From Rickettsiales endosymbiont of Stachyamoeba lipophora (GTDB lineage Bacteria; Pseudomonadota; Alphaproteobacteria; Rickettsiales; 33-17), in the NCBI RefSeq assembly GCF_003932735.1, contig NZ_CP033611.1, positions 967,501 through 1,031,500 of the forward strand: DNA of 64,000 bases, given 5' to 3'. The notes under the pieces are model-generated. The model ran no database searches and was not told the origin of the DNA. It saw only the letters and a list, made by a program, of their open reading frames with translations. Position numbers and translations under genes: made by a program. How positions within the stretch are numbered: the first letter of the stretch is position 1; the number at the start of each line of letters is the position of its first letter. Below, piece by piece: positions 18,691-27,621 of this stretch.

Positions 18691-19224
18691 TTAGTTAAAT
18701 TCAGAAATATTAAAAAAGGTATAGGATAAAGTTATTCTATCCACTTCTTTAAGATTGGGATCTTCTTCTATTTTAGGGTCAATATAAAATGATACAGGAA
18801 GGTTTACATGCTGCTTGCCAAGTAACATTTGTTCTTCAAAACAAAAGCAACTAATCTTTTGAAAATATTTTCCTGCTTTTTGAGGCGTTACATTATAAGT
18901 GGCCATAGCTTTAACTGGGTTGCTACTTAAATTTTCTGCACTATAAAAGGCTAAAGCATTTTCGCCGGTAGTCACGGTAATATAAGGTTGTTCATTTTTA
19001 AAACGCCATGGCAAACTGGGACTAGCATTAGCATCAAAATATACCCGTAAAGTTTTTGTGCCAATTTTATCAGAGCTAGTAAAGACTTCTCTGACTGTTC
19101 CCCCATATCCCGTAACTTGGCAAAAAATCTTGTAAAGTGGTACCGTGGCGAATGATAATAATAACATGCCAAATGTAACCGCTAGTAAATTAACAAGTAT
19201 TTTATTGTTACTTGATTTATGCAT
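18691..19224 (-). CDS. ctaG: Cytochrome c oxidase assembly protein CtaG/Cox11
   Basis: A 177-residue copper chaperone that helps build the CuB centre of cytochrome oxidase. One N-terminal membrane anchor (about 10-30) is followed by an Ig-like periplasmic domain with VPLYKIFCQVTGYGG and the copper-binding CFCF motif (KISCFCFEEQ, near 122-131). The start overlaps the 3' end of the preceding 40-residue gene by 8 bases, suggesting coupled translation. Confidence 0.96.
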   Translation of the reverse strand: MHKSSNNKILVNLLAVTFGMLLLSFATVPLYKIFCQVTGYGGTVREVFTSSDKIGTKTLRVYFDANASPSLPWRFKNEQPYITVTTGENALAFYSAENLSSNPVKAMATYNVTPQKAGKYFQKISCFCFEEQMLLGKQHVNLPVSFYIDPKIEEDPNLKEVDRITLSYTFFNISEFN

Positions 19225-19339
19225 GACCTTTAAATTTTAAGATGCTTACAATAAATATTATCGCAATTATCCCTAAAATAATAGCTAGTAATGTATAATT
19301 TTTATATTTTTGTAGTTTATGAAATGAATGTTGCGGCAT
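19217..19339 (-). CDS. Small single-span membrane protein between ctaB and ctaG (CoxF-like)
   Basis: A 40-residue gene: MPQHSFHKLQKYKNY, then a hydrophobic segment TLLAIILGIIAIIFIVSIL and a short KFKGHA tail. It starts 7 bases after the ctaB stop and its stop overlaps the ctaG start by 8 bases, so the gene order leaves little doubt that it is translated. Alphaproteobacterial ctaB-ctaG operons often have a tiny membrane protein at this place, called CoxF in some species. Assignment to that group rests on position and topology rather than on a motif. Confidence 0.75.
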   Translation of the reverse strand: MPQHSFHKLQKYKNYTLLAIILGIIAIIFIVSILKFKGHA

Positions 19340-19346
19340 AAATTAC

Positions 19347-20264
19347 TCAAAAGTTTATTAGATAATGATCAATTATAAGGGCAGTAAAAATAAAAAATAA
19401 ATAAATAATTGAATATCCAAACAATTTGGGGGCAAGAAGTATATCTTTGGCTCTCAACAATCTAAAGCTTAATATGCAAAAATATACCCCACTGCTTAGG
19501 GCGCAACCAAAATAAAATAATCCACTCATATGGATAAAGAAGGGTAGAAGGGTGGTAAGAAGCATTATAATAGAATAGGTAAATATATGTATTTTGGTTG
19601 ATTTAATACCATTAGTAACTGGTAGCATAGGTACGTGGGCCTTTTGATAATCTTCAGATCTATAAAGGGCTAATGCCCAAAAATGTGGAGGTGTCCACAT
19701 AAAAATTATTGTAAATAATATAATAGATTCAATAGCGATGTTATTAGTAACGGCTGCCCAGCCAATCATTGGTGGAAAAGAACCTGCTGCGCCTCCAATT
19801 ACGATATTTTGCGGCGTTACTCTTTTTAACCATAAAGTATAAATAAATACATAAAATAAAATAGCACTTAGTAATAATATTGCAGCAGTGTAATTGACGA
19901 CAATTGCCATTAAAAATACAGATAAAAATGCAGTGCATACTCCAAATTCTAAAGCCGATTCCGGAGTAATAAGCCCTTGTGGAATAGGACGCATTTGGGT
20001 GCGTTTCATAATTCTATCAATATCTTGGTCATACCACATATTAATAGCACCGCTAGCACCCGAGCCGATAGCAATGCATAAAATAGCAATAAAAGCAATA
20101 AAGGGATGGATTTGCCCTGGAGCAACTAATAAGCCTGCTAGGCCACTAAATACTACCAATGACATAACGCCCGGCTTAAATAGCCTGATATAGTCTCTCA
20201 CACGAGAAACTTTATGATTTGAGGAGATATTATAATCTGGTTGCGTACTTAACTTGCTTAACAT
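19347..20264 (-). CDS. ctaB: Protoheme IX farnesyltransferase (heme O synthase)
   Basis: A 305-residue UbiA-family membrane prenyltransferase that converts heme B to heme O for the cytochrome oxidase. The first aspartate-rich motif is clear (NMWYDQDIDRIMKRTQMRP, about 92-110), as are GGAAGSFPPMIGWAAVT and the DY-KAHVPMLPV loop. It has about eight or nine hydrophobic helices and normal length. It is first in the operon with the small membrane protein, ctaG and coxC. Confidence 0.97.
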   Translation of the reverse strand: MLSKLSTQPDYNISSNHKVSRVRDYIRLFKPGVMSLVVFSGLAGLLVAPGQIHPFIAFIAILCIAIGSGASGAINMWYDQDIDRIMKRTQMRPIPQGLITPESALEFGVCTAFLSVFLMAIVVNYTAAILLLSAILFYVFIYTLWLKRVTPQNIVIGGAAGSFPPMIGWAAVTNNIAIESIILFTIIFMWTPPHFWALALYRSEDYQKAHVPMLPVTNGIKSTKIHIFTYSIIMLLTTLLPFFIHMSGLFYFGCALSSGVYFCILSFRLLRAKDILLAPKLFGYSIIYLFFIFTALIIDHYLINF

Positions 20265-20728
20265 TATTAAAAAAGATTAATTTTCAAAAGATTAATATAA
20301 CATATTTTTTGATAAGTAAAATATATAGTTATAATTCCTAATCATTGAAGGGCGATAAAAAAGATCAGGACTGCTATAACTTTATATATAACTAATCTAA
20401 TATGAGTTGGGGGCGTTGACTACTGAATTTAAAAATTATTTTTACATCATCATAAATTAAACTTTGCCTAGCGAAGTGCTGAGATCTGCATCTATAATAC
20501 AATCTTGTTTGATATTAAGATTTAAAGTAAAAATTTTAGTATCGTTATGGTGTGAAATTCTTATGTTGGACTGCTTTCAACGCGAGTGTTAAAGGTAATT
20601 AAGGTATCAAAATTTACTTATGATGCTTAACGCTCTATTGTTTTCTGCATCACAGCTATATTTTTTCTAAAACTCTCTCGGTGCTTTCGGTTTTGAAAGC
20701 AGCCTGTATCTTGAGCAGCATTATAATT
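20265..20728. other. Intergenic region between an accessory gene and ctaB
   Basis: A 464-base stretch. It should hold the ctaB promoter at its left end (minus direction). A 6-bp hairpin GCTTTC/GAAAGC lies at 20683-20700, close to the end of the downstream accessory gene, and lacks a clear T run. No frame is open for a useful length and I recognise no remnant. Confidence 0.6.
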
Positions 20729-20998
20729 TTATATTGTTGTGGTGTGCATATATTCATATAAGGCCTGTATATTTAAATTTACGTCATATAAATTTATATT
20801 TGGCACTGCTAGATAAGAATAGGAGGAGTTAGGAGCATTTTTGATTAGGTAGCTTATATTAAACTGATCTAATAAAGGTAATACTTTGCTTGCATCAATA
20901 CAATGTAGTGTGAAATAAGCGGTAGTGGAAATATTACAATTCTCTTTTTGTATTGAAGTATAAGTGGCCTGGGAGCTAAAAAGAAATTCTAACATCAA
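20729..20998 (-). CDS. Hypothetical protein, 89 residues
   Basis: A short protein with no family I recognise. It is Tyr-, Asn- and Ser-rich with two Cys and no signal peptide or membrane span. It begins 30 bases after the ankyrin-like gene on the same strand and may be co-transcribed with it, or could be the separated C-terminal part of a longer effector. No clear Shine-Dalgarno precedes it. The ending alternates hydrophobic and polar residues (LYDVNLNIQALYEYM), suggesting a folded domain. Confidence 0.5.
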   Translation of the reverse strand: MMLEFLFSSQATYTSIQKENCNISTTAYFTLHCIDASKVLPLLDQFNISYLIKNAPNSSYSYLAVPNINLYDVNLNIQALYEYMHTTTI

Positions 20999-21028
20999 AC
21001 CAGGAGTTAAAGATTTTATATGTGTATT

Positions 21029-21583
21029 TTAGTTGCTTACTAGGTTTGTAGTGTGCTCTTTATGAGTTGTGCTTTCTCTTTCGCTCAGCAATCTATGTAC
21101 GGCGCTTGATCGGAGGGATGATATGCTATCATCCCTGTGAATGAATTCCATTGTTTCTGTCATCGCAGGGTCTTTCATATAAGAGGGTATCTCGTGATTA
21201 TAATTTATAACAGATTCGCGATTAAAGTTATAATTGATCATTAACTTTGTAAGCTTAGTCAATCGCTTGAGATGGCTAACTAATAATGGGGTGTCATCTA
21301 ATTTATTTGATTGATCTAATTGATTTCCTAGCATACGAATGAAGAATTTTGCGAGCCTAAGCCGGTTAGCTTTTAAAGCTACATGTAATATATTTTCTCC
21401 TGAATCATCTTGTGCATTTGGTAGGTCTTGTTTAATGGGGTTATCTTCATTATTAGATTGATAGAAGGTTGAGAAGTAGAGCTTAAAAGCATCTCTAAGT
21501 ATTTTATATTTTATGTTGCTATATTTTACGGCATAATGTAACGGATAAAGTTCTTTATATTCTGTGCGAGTAAGTAGCATCAT
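21029..21583 (-). CDS. Ankyrin-repeat-like protein
   Basis: A 184-residue protein with degenerate ankyrin-type units: YPLHYAVKYSNI near 13-24, GENILHVALKANRLRLAKFFI near 62-82, and DDTPLLVSHLKRLTKLTKLMI near 97-117. The PLH/ILH plus helix spacing fits ankyrin repeats, while the usual GADVN turns are weak. The tail is polar and Ser/Thr-rich. Ankyrin proteins are common secreted effectors in Rickettsiales; here that role is inferred. The next genes on both sides are also accessory (U-box protein, coiled-coil protein, unknowns). Confidence 0.65.
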   Translation of the reverse strand: MMLLTRTEYKELYPLHYAVKYSNIKYKILRDAFKLYFSTFYQSNNEDNPIKQDLPNAQDDSGENILHVALKANRLRLAKFFIRMLGNQLDQSNKLDDTPLLVSHLKRLTKLTKLMINYNFNRESVINYNHEIPSYMKDPAMTETMEFIHRDDSISSLRSSAVHRLLSERESTTHKEHTTNLVSN

Positions 21584-21811
21584 ATTCTCTATAAAAGTTT
21601 AAAGTGATAAAATCTATAATCAATTCCTGGTTTTTACTCAAGTAATTATAATAGTAACTAACACTTAAATATCATAATTTTATCAAAAAATCTTTACTCT
21701 AGGCAAGATATATCTTGCGTGGTTAAATTAATATTAAAGTATTTATTGAATTGTAAAATCCGGGATGGTAATTTAGTTGGTCAAATGGCATTTGCAATAT
21801 ATGGAGGATAT

Positions 21812-22324
21812 ATGTCAGTAATACAAGATGATGCTCAAATGGATGTGGCACACACTATAACTAATAGCGCAGATCATTCTAATGTTTATACAGAGGCGAA
21901 TAAGGAGGGTTCTCAACAGCTGCCTTTAGATGTAGAAATACGCCATCAATTATGGGATAACTCTGAAAATGTTTTCCAAGCAAGACATGATATAATATTT
22001 GCTCAATCTATAGTAGAAGGGGAGTATGCCTTTTTTAGCGCTGGCGATACGGTTTATTTGATAAATAGCCTACATAATAGCAAACTTGAAGTTTTAGTAT
22101 CTGGTAAATCTTTAAGTATTAACAAGTCTTTGCTAAATGCTAAAGAAGCGGTGTTTATAGGGACGCCTTACTTGATAGCTAATAACTCTCATATTGATGC
22201 TCCTAATATCTATATTAGTAATAATTGTATCTATCAAGGTGATTCAAATCTATTTGGTGGCGAAGTGCATAGGGTAGCAAGTGATGAGTTGGAAGGAATA
22301 TTTAATGATTATGTTGCCGGCTAA
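21812..22324 (+). CDS. Hypothetical protein, about 170 residues
   Basis: I do not recognise the family. The same frame is open from a GTG at 21719 and an ATG at 21785, but the ATG at 21812 has a good Shine-Dalgarno (GGAGG, 21803-21807, 4 bases away), so I prefer it. The protein has no signal peptide and looks beta-rich, with runs such as VYLINSLHNSKLEVLVSGKS and NIYISNNCIYQGDSNLFGG that suggest a repetitive beta structure. It is the only plus-strand gene in the accessory block and ends in two nested hairpins. It may be a secreted accessory protein, without direct evidence. Confidence 0.6.
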   Translation: MSVIQDDAQMDVAHTITNSADHSNVYTEANKEGSQQLPLDVEIRHQLWDNSENVFQARHDIIFAQSIVEGEYAFFSAGDTVYLINSLHNSKLEVLVSGKSLSINKSLLNAKEAVFIGTPYLIANNSHIDAPNIYISNNCIYQGDSNLFGGEVHRVASDELEGIFNDYVAG

Positions 22325-22338
22325 AGCAACGCTTATTA

Positions 22339-22378
22339 TATAAAAGACCTTACATAAATTGATGTAAAGTCTTTTATA
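22339..22378. terminator. Long hairpin between convergent accessory genes
   Basis: TATAAAAGAC-TTACAT (22339-22355) pairs with ATGTAA-GTCTTTTATA (22362-22378), with a single mismatch and a 6-base loop. It begins 15 bases after the stop at 22324 and lies between converging genes, so it probably ends transcription from both sides, although a plain T run is not obvious. Confidence 0.65.
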
Positions 22379-22437
22379 TATGCTCTTTCTTAAGAGGAAA
22401 AGATTAGCCTTGCTGCTAAATAAATGAAAGAGCATAT
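22378..22437. repeat. 12-bp inverted repeat adjoining the convergent hairpin
   Basis: ATATGCTCTTTC (22378-22389) and GAAAGAGCATAT (22426-22437) are perfect inverted copies 36 bases apart. They adjoin the 22339-22378 hairpin and lie just past the end of the U-box gene. They may form a second terminator stem-loop or mark an old insertion. Confidence 0.6.
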
Positions 22438-22451
22438 TAATCTAAAGCTGT

Positions 22452-23459
22452 TTACAATGGTCTCAAATTGGGGTGTGAATTGCAATACATTGAATTGATT
22501 ACCCTTCCGGTAAATAATTTGCCGGATGATAGTTGCTCTAGATGATTATTAGTAATGCCTTTCTCTTGATAAATAGAAGATTCTTGCAATTGATTTTTTA
22601 GGTTTGTAACAATCTCTTGCTGAAAATTCTGCTCAATGTCTATTTTTTTAGGATTGGTTAGCTCTTTATAATGATTTAAGATACATGTTTTATTACCTCT
22701 ATTATACCAGCGTTGTAACGCTTCACGTTCATAGTAGTGCTCATCATCAGCCTTTACAGGTTCTCGCATTACTTCCCTAGTAATAGGGCATATATAATCT
22801 TGGTTTATTGTAATGTTTTTGTCTTGAAGTTGCTCTATCAAGGTATCTATTTCTTTACCTAATTCAGATTTATATTGAAAAAAATTAGGGGTTGTTTGTT
22901 TGGATATTTTTATAAATTCTATAAAAGCTTGTGTGCGTTCTTCAGATGCTTCGCATAGCTTGCGTGCAGCACGTTCAAGAGCTATACCTCTTTTTTGACC
23001 AAACTTAGAATCAAGATAATCAACTAGCTCTACAAAACTGCCAAGTAATAAGCCTGTAGGCGTTGAGAACATGCATCCTACTGCTGAGTTATAAATAGCA
23101 CTCATCAAGTTTAAATTGCTACTATTGATAGCATGATCTAATATATGCCATGCACTTCCCCCGGCAATACCTATAGCAGCAGAATATAAAGCAATATCAA
23201 AATATATAAGTTGCTTTAAGGTTAATGAATTACGAAACTTCATGTATTTCTCTCTGGTTAGGTGTGTGTATCTCTTGCTTATATGTACACTTTCTTTTCC
23301 ATAATAAATAACAGTATTAGCTGCGCTACTGCATAGCCGGATAATATAGTTTTGAATCTTTATTATTGTATTGATACGATCTAAATCTGAGTAATCATTG
23401 CATAATGTGTCAGTTGTTACATTATGTGGCGTTCCTTGAGAATTAAAATTTTGTGGCAT
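22452..23459 (-). CDS. U-box domain membrane protein, candidate ubiquitin-ligase effector
   Basis: A 335-residue protein. A soluble N-terminal part is followed by two hydrophobic stretches (about 84-106 and 117-148), a helical linker, and at about 220-290 a U-box-like module: DYICPITREVMREPVKADDE, then YYEREALQRWY, a Cys/Leu turn, and a final helix. The CPIT-EVM-PV spacing, the YER-AL-W helix start and the N-x-Q-x-x-I ending match the E3 ubiquitin ligase U-box, which binds E2 enzymes without zinc. U-boxes are eukaryotic modules, so in a bacterium with a T4SS this is probably an injected effector acting on host ubiquitin. Translocation and activity are inference. It is 20 bases downstream of the coiled-coil gene. 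Confidence 0.75.
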   Translation of the reverse strand: MPQNFNSQGTPHNVTTDTLCNDYSDLDRINTIIKIQNYIIRLCSSAANTVIYYGKESVHISKRYTHLTREKYMKFRNSLTLKQLIYFDIALYSAAIGIAGGSAWHILDHAINSSNLNLMSAIYNSAVGCMFSTPTGLLLGSFVELVDYLDSKFGQKRGIALERAARKLCEASEERTQAFIEFIKISKQTTPNFFQYKSELGKEIDTLIEQLQDKNITINQDYICPITREVMREPVKADDEHYYEREALQRWYNRGNKTCILNHYKELTNPKKIDIEQNFQQEIVTNLKNQLQESSIYQEKGITNNHLEQLSSGKLFTGRVINSMYCNSHPNLRPL

Positions 23460-23479
23460 TGCAAGTCTCCTATTTTTAT

Positions 23480-24595
23480 TTATCCTAATTGAATATTTTC
23501 ATTTGATTTAGAAGAGCTGCTAATTTTTGATTGCCACCAATTACGCTGCTTAACTTCATTTTCAAATTTAATTCGTTCTTTCTGAGTTAACTGTGGTATC
23601 ATCTTATCTATTACGTCGCTTCTAAATTCAGATCCTAATGCAGCAAGTTTTTTAATTTTATCTTCAGTAGTATTCTTTGTAAGTATTTTCGTAGTTTTAT
23701 GCGTTACGGCATCGGTCCACAAAGTATCTTTTGCTGGCAATGTTGGTATAGCTGAAGTGTTGGTGGGAGATCGTGAAGCTACCAAATCTTGATCTTGATA
23801 TTGGCTTGTTTTTTCTATCTTGTTTTTTAAGATTGATAATTCCTGATGCTTAAGTTTTATTTTGCTTTCTAATGCGGCTAGCTGAGCTTTCAAGATCTCG
23901 CTCTCTTCTTTGGCTGTATTAATGTTTTTTAAATGTGATCGGTTTTGAATAACTAGTTCATCGTATTCTTTTTCTTTTTCTTTTAACTCGTCAAATGCCT
24001 TTTTGGCCGTTTCCATTTCTTTTTTAGCTTTTAAAGCTATTTTTTCTAATTCTGTACATTTTTGTTTTGACCAATTATCTTCTATTCCTTTGGCAATGCC
24101 ATAGCCTATTAATCCTGCGCCTACTCCCATGCCGCCTATAATAGTAGCAGTTGCGATTGCAGGAGTGCCTATGATCCCGCCAGTTAAAACAGCAGCTTTA
24201 GTCGCTGTAGATGTGGCAGCTAGCTTTGCAACAACTGCGGTTTTGGTGGCTAGTAGCGCTCCAGTGCCGGCACCTGCAGCTGCTCCTCCAAGGCCAAAAG
24301 TAGTTTCAACAAACCGTTCGTATTGGTTTTTTTTAGTGGTATAATCCTTCTTTCTTATTGAATATGTAGCTTCTTTATGTTCATAATTAAAACCTTTGAT
24401 ATAGGTTTCATTGTTTTCAATTTCTTCTTTATCTTTATTGGACTTGTTTATATATTCTGTCTTTGCAGCCAATTTTTCTTCTAATTCTATTTTTTCTAGC
24501 TCTAATCTGGTTATTTCCTTATTAATATTTTTATATTGCAATTTATATTCTTGTAATATTTCATTAATTGGTTGTTGCTCGGGTGCGCCTTTCAT
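23480..24595 (-). CDS. Coiled-coil protein with glycine/alanine-rich membrane segment
   Basis: A 371-residue protein of unknown family. A charged coiled coil (about 10-95) is followed by a long Gly/Ala/Thr-rich hydrophobic region (about 97-172) that could insert as a hairpin in a membrane. A second long coiled coil (about 175-265, Glu/Lys/Leu heptads) precedes a polar tail. No signal peptide is present. The architecture resembles bacterial proteins inserted in host vacuole membranes, but there is no diagnostic motif. The stop is 20 bases from the U-box gene start, so the two are likely one transcript. Confidence 0.65.
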   Translation of the reverse strand: MKGAPEQQPINEILQEYKLQYKNINKEITRLELEKIELEEKLAAKTEYINKSNKDKEEIENNETYIKGFNYEHKEATYSIRKKDYTTKKNQYERFVETTFGLGGAAAGAGTGALLATKTAVVAKLAATSTATKAAVLTGGIIGTPAIATATIIGGMGVGAGLIGYGIAKGIEDNWSKQKCTELEKIALKAKKEMETAKKAFDELKEKEKEYDELVIQNRSHLKNINTAKEESEILKAQLAALESKIKLKHQELSILKNKIEKTSQYQDQDLVASRSPTNTSAIPTLPAKDTLWTDAVTHKTTKILTKNTTEDKIKKLAALGSEFRSDVIDKMIPQLTQKERIKFENEVKQRNWWQSKISSSSKSNENIQLG

Positions 24596-24799
24596 AATAA
24601 TCTCCTATCTTAGTTACATTACAATTAAGTTTAGTTCAGTTTGGTAATATACTTAGCTAAATTAATTGTAGCTAACTAGGCAACTAAAATTGCAGTCCAG
24701 GTGAAATATTTAAAATATTAATGTAATATGGAATGATGTTTTGTTGGCGGCTAAGCTTTATATCTAGCAGAATAATTTGATCTCAAGCTGGCTGGTTAC

Positions 24800-24834
24800 G
24801 ATAAAAAGCAGGTAACTTTACTCTGCTTTTTATC
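24800..24834 (-). terminator. Intrinsic terminator of rpiB-glyA
   Basis: A 12-bp perfect stem, GATAAAAAGCAG (24800-24811) with CTGCTTTTTATC (24823-24834), and an 11-base loop. The T-rich part lies inside the 3' arm on the minus strand. It is 18 bases past the glyA stop. Confidence 0.8.
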
Positions 24835-24852
24835 AATGTGATTAGAAAGTAA

Positions 24853-26115
24853 TTAACGATAAATAGGAAATTTGCTACATAAGGCTATAACTTGCTGTTT
24901 AACTGTATCTTCAACGCTTGAGCTCGTACCTGCAACTAAAGCATCAATTACATCGGCAATTAAGCTGCCAATCATTATAAATTCTGCCTCTTTAAAGCCG
25001 CGCGTAGTGCCGGCAGGAGTGCCCAGTCTAATGCCTGAAGTTATAAAAGGTTTTTCTGGATCATTAGGAATGGAATTTTTATTACAAGTTAGTCCTGCAC
25101 GTTCTAATGCACTTTCGGTAATATCCCCTGTAACTTGTTTAGGTCTTAGATCTACTAACATTAAATGATTGTCAGTACCGCCCGTAATCAATTTGAGTCC
25201 GCGATTAATTAAAGTCTCACCTAAAGCCTGGGCATTTTTTACCACTTGCTGCTGATAAGTTTTAAATTCAGGAGCTAATGCCTCTTTAAAGGCCACTGCT
25301 TTAGCTGCAATTACATGCATTAAAGGGCCGCCTTGCAAACCAGGAAAGATTGCTGAGTTAATTTTTTTAGCAATATCTTCGTGGTTAGTAAGGATAATAC
25401 CACCTCTGGGACCACGCAATGTTTTATGGGTAGTAGAGGTTACAATATCTGCATATGGAAAAACGTTTGGATGTATTCCTGTAGCAATTAATCCTGCAAT
25501 ATGGGCCATATCAACCATGAGGTAGGCACCAACTTCATCAGCAATTTCTCTAAAAATCTTAAAATCTATAATCCGAGGATAAGCTGATCCGCCAGCAATA
25601 ATTAATTTAGGTTTGTGCTGTTGAGCTAGTTTTTGTACTTGATCATAATCGATAAGATGGGTATCCGCAGTTACTCCATATTGAACCGCATTAAACCATT
25701 TGCCGGATAAGTTGGGTTTTGCTCCATGGGTTAGATGCCCGCCTGCTGCAAGTGACATACCTAGTATAGTATCATTGGGAGATAATAATGCTAAAAAAAC
25801 TGCTTGATTTGCTTGAGATCCTGAGTGTGCTTGGACATTGGCAAATTTACAATCAAACATTTTGCAAAGCCTGTTAATGGCAAGTTCCTCAACTTGATCA
25901 ACAAATTCACATCCGCCATAATATCTTTTGTGAGGATAACCTTCAGCATATTTGTTAGTTAAAATTGATCCCATAGCCTCTATCACAGCCATGCTTACAA
26001 TATTTTCTGATGCAATTAATTCAATTCCTTCCTGCTGACGTCTAAATTCTTGCTCAATACTTGCAAAAATTTCTGGATCAGTGGTTTTAAGATGGTTATT
26101 CGCAGTAAAGATCAT
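24853..26115 (-). CDS. glyA: Serine hydroxymethyltransferase
   Basis: A 420-residue PLP enzyme that interconverts serine and glycine and loads one-carbon units on tetrahydrofolate. The PLP-binding motif [15 protein letters not shown] places the Schiff-base lysine at residue 231. Other family blocks are [14 protein letters not shown] near the N-terminus, [14 protein letters not shown], and [16 protein letters not shown] near the C-terminus. Full length. The start lies 20 bases inside the 3' end of rpiB, so the two genes are coupled. A decayed copy of the region around this lysine is found at 34.5 kb. Confidence 0.98.
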   Translation of the reverse strand: MIFTANNHLKTTDPEIFASIEQEFRRQQEGIELIASENIVSMAVIEAMGSILTNKYAEGYPHKRYYGGCEFVDQVEELAINRLCKMFDCKFANVQAHSGSQANQAVFLALLSPNDTILGMSLAAGGHLTHGAKPNLSGKWFNAVQYGVTADTHLIDYDQVQKLAQQHKPKLIIAGGSAYPRIIDFKIFREIADEVGAYLMVDMAHIAGLIATGIHPNVFPYADIVTSTTHKTLRGPRGGIILTNHEDIAKKINSAIFPGLQGGPLMHVIAAKAVAFKEALAPEFKTYQQQVVKNAQALGETLINRGLKLITGGTDNHLMLVDLRPKQVTGDITESALERAGLTCNKNSIPNDPEKPFITSGIRLGTPAGTTRGFKEAEFIMIGSLIADVIDALVAGTSSSVEDTVKQQVIALCSKFPIYR

Positions 26116-26572
26116 TAATGCCTCCTAGTTTTGATAATTTTGTTATTCTTTGTTGATGTCTTTTATCTCCGCTAAAATTGCTGGTGATGAAAGCTTGAAT
26201 GATATCTAAGTGATTTTGTTCCGCTAGCATCCGTGAACCTAAAACTAATACATTGGCATCATTATGTTCTTTAGCAAGTACTGCAGCTTCTTTGGTGTAA
26301 CATAGGGCTGCGCGTATCCAATTAAAGCGATTTGCAGCTATACTGATGCCAATACCGGTTCCGCAAATTAATATACCAAGGGAGGCTGTGTTGGGTGCTA
26401 AAAGTTTTGCAAGTTTATAAGCAAAGTCAGGATAATCGCAAGAATCGTCATTGGTATCGCAACCTAAATCGATAAGATTAAAATTTGGAAAGTTAATATT
26501 GATGAACTCTATAGCTCTCTTTTTAAGATTAAACCCTGCGTGATCAGAAGCAATATATATGTTTTGTTTCAT
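26096..26572 (-). CDS. rpiB: Ribose 5-phosphate isomerase B
   Basis: A 158-residue RpiB/LacAB family enzyme of the pentose phosphate pathway (ribulose 5-phosphate to ribose 5-phosphate). Visible motifs are [10 protein letters not shown] at the start, a [13 protein letters not shown] block, and the active-site [14 protein letters not shown] with the catalytic Cys. Length is normal. It overlaps glyA by 20 bases; the rpiB-glyA pair is common in alphaproteobacteria. Confidence 0.96.
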   Translation of the reverse strand: MKQNIYIASDHAGFNLKKRAIEFININFPNFNLIDLGCDTNDDSCDYPDFAYKLAKLLAPNTASLGILICGTGIGISIAANRFNWIRAALCYTKEAAVLAKEHNDANVLVLGSRMLAEQNHLDIIQAFITSNFSGDKRHQQRITKLSKLGGINDLYCE

Positions 26573-26619
26573 GCTATGTCGCTTATGTTATTTTTGTTTA
26601 AAGACGTTGTAAAGTGTTT

Positions 26620-27621
26620 TTAATAACAAAAGGGTATTAACGCATTGTATAAACTATTTATTATATTTTGGCAATCTGTTGTAGTTTTAGTACCGCAAAG
26701 TTGTACGGCAGTAACGCTGCCAGTATTAAATGAGTCAACTATATTACAAATGCTGCTTCCCTGGTTTAAGGCTTTAATATTGTTAATTATCTGAGTTTTG
26801 TTTTTAAATAAAACTATATCATCAAAATAATTTGCATTTGTTTCATCAAATTGAGGAATGCGTGCTACAAATATTTGGTCGATGGGTGGGGAGACGATAA
26901 TACCATCATTACCCACATGCGCATTAGTGGCTTCATCAGCACTAATTCCGCTAGGAAGGCGTGGAACGCGGCGGTTTCCTGCTGCGGCATTAAATCCACC
27001 TACACCATTTTTACCATGGCTAATAATAGTAAAAATGGCATTGTTCATAATAATGGTCCCGGATGCATCATTAATTTGTATTTGAGTGTTAGAAGTTCCA
27101 CCGCAAGCTGTACTGGAGGCAAAATGATTAGTAGGGTCCGTCCCTTCATCGGCGTTACAAGTTTCGATCATAATATATGAAAATTTTCTGCCCCATCCAT
27201 CATATGCTAAAGAATCACGAATATTAAGAGTTTTGGTAGGAATCATACCCCATACCATATTATTACTTCTTAAACCTAAGAAGCTTGTAGATTGGATACA
27301 AAAACCTGGACTCCCTGAATCTCTTTGAGCTAGGCCAAAGTTGGCATCAGTTTCGCTTAAAGATGGGTCGGCTGGGCAGGGTAAAGATCGATTGGCATTT
27401 ATATAAGCATACAAGGCTTTTTCAAGTTCTTTGGTGCGTGTTTGAGTTTGAGCTAGGCGATCCGCATCAGTTTTTTTAGCTGCATAAGAAAGGGTGAACC
27501 CTAAAAAAATAGATATAATAACTAATACAAAGGATAATTCTAATAAGCTAAACGCTTTACAAGTAGGCTTGGTTGATATGTTGCAATGTGTAAAAACTGT
27601 TATTGAATGCGAGGAAGGCAT
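26620..27621 (-). CDS. Large pseudopilin-like protein (second of pair)
   Basis: A 333-residue protein with a type IV prepilin N-terminus: after a 22-residue leader comes KA-FSLLELSFVLVIISIFLGF, with the conserved Glu at position +5 of the mature protein and Ala instead of Gly before the cleavage site. The mature domain is long and Cys-containing. It includes LPCPADPSLSETDANFG, a motif nearly identical to one in its upstream neighbour, so the two are paralogs. It overlaps that neighbour by 22 bases. It would be processed by the prepilin peptidase at 28.6 kb and assembled in a pilus- or pseudopilus-like fibre. Confidence 0.8.
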   Translation of the reverse strand: MPSSHSITVFTHCNISTKPTCKAFSLLELSFVLVIISIFLGFTLSYAAKKTDADRLAQTQTRTKELEKALYAYINANRSLPCPADPSLSETDANFGLAQRDSGSPGFCIQSTSFLGLRSNNMVWGMIPTKTLNIRDSLAYDGWGRKFSYIMIETCNADEGTDPTNHFASSTACGGTSNTQIQINDASGTIIMNNAIFTIISHGKNGVGGFNAAAGNRRVPRLPSGISADEATNAHVGNDGIIVSPPIDQIFVARIPQFDETNANYFDDIVLFKNKTQIINNIKALNQGSSICNIVDSFNTGSVTAVQLCGTKTTTDCQNIINSLYNALIPFCY

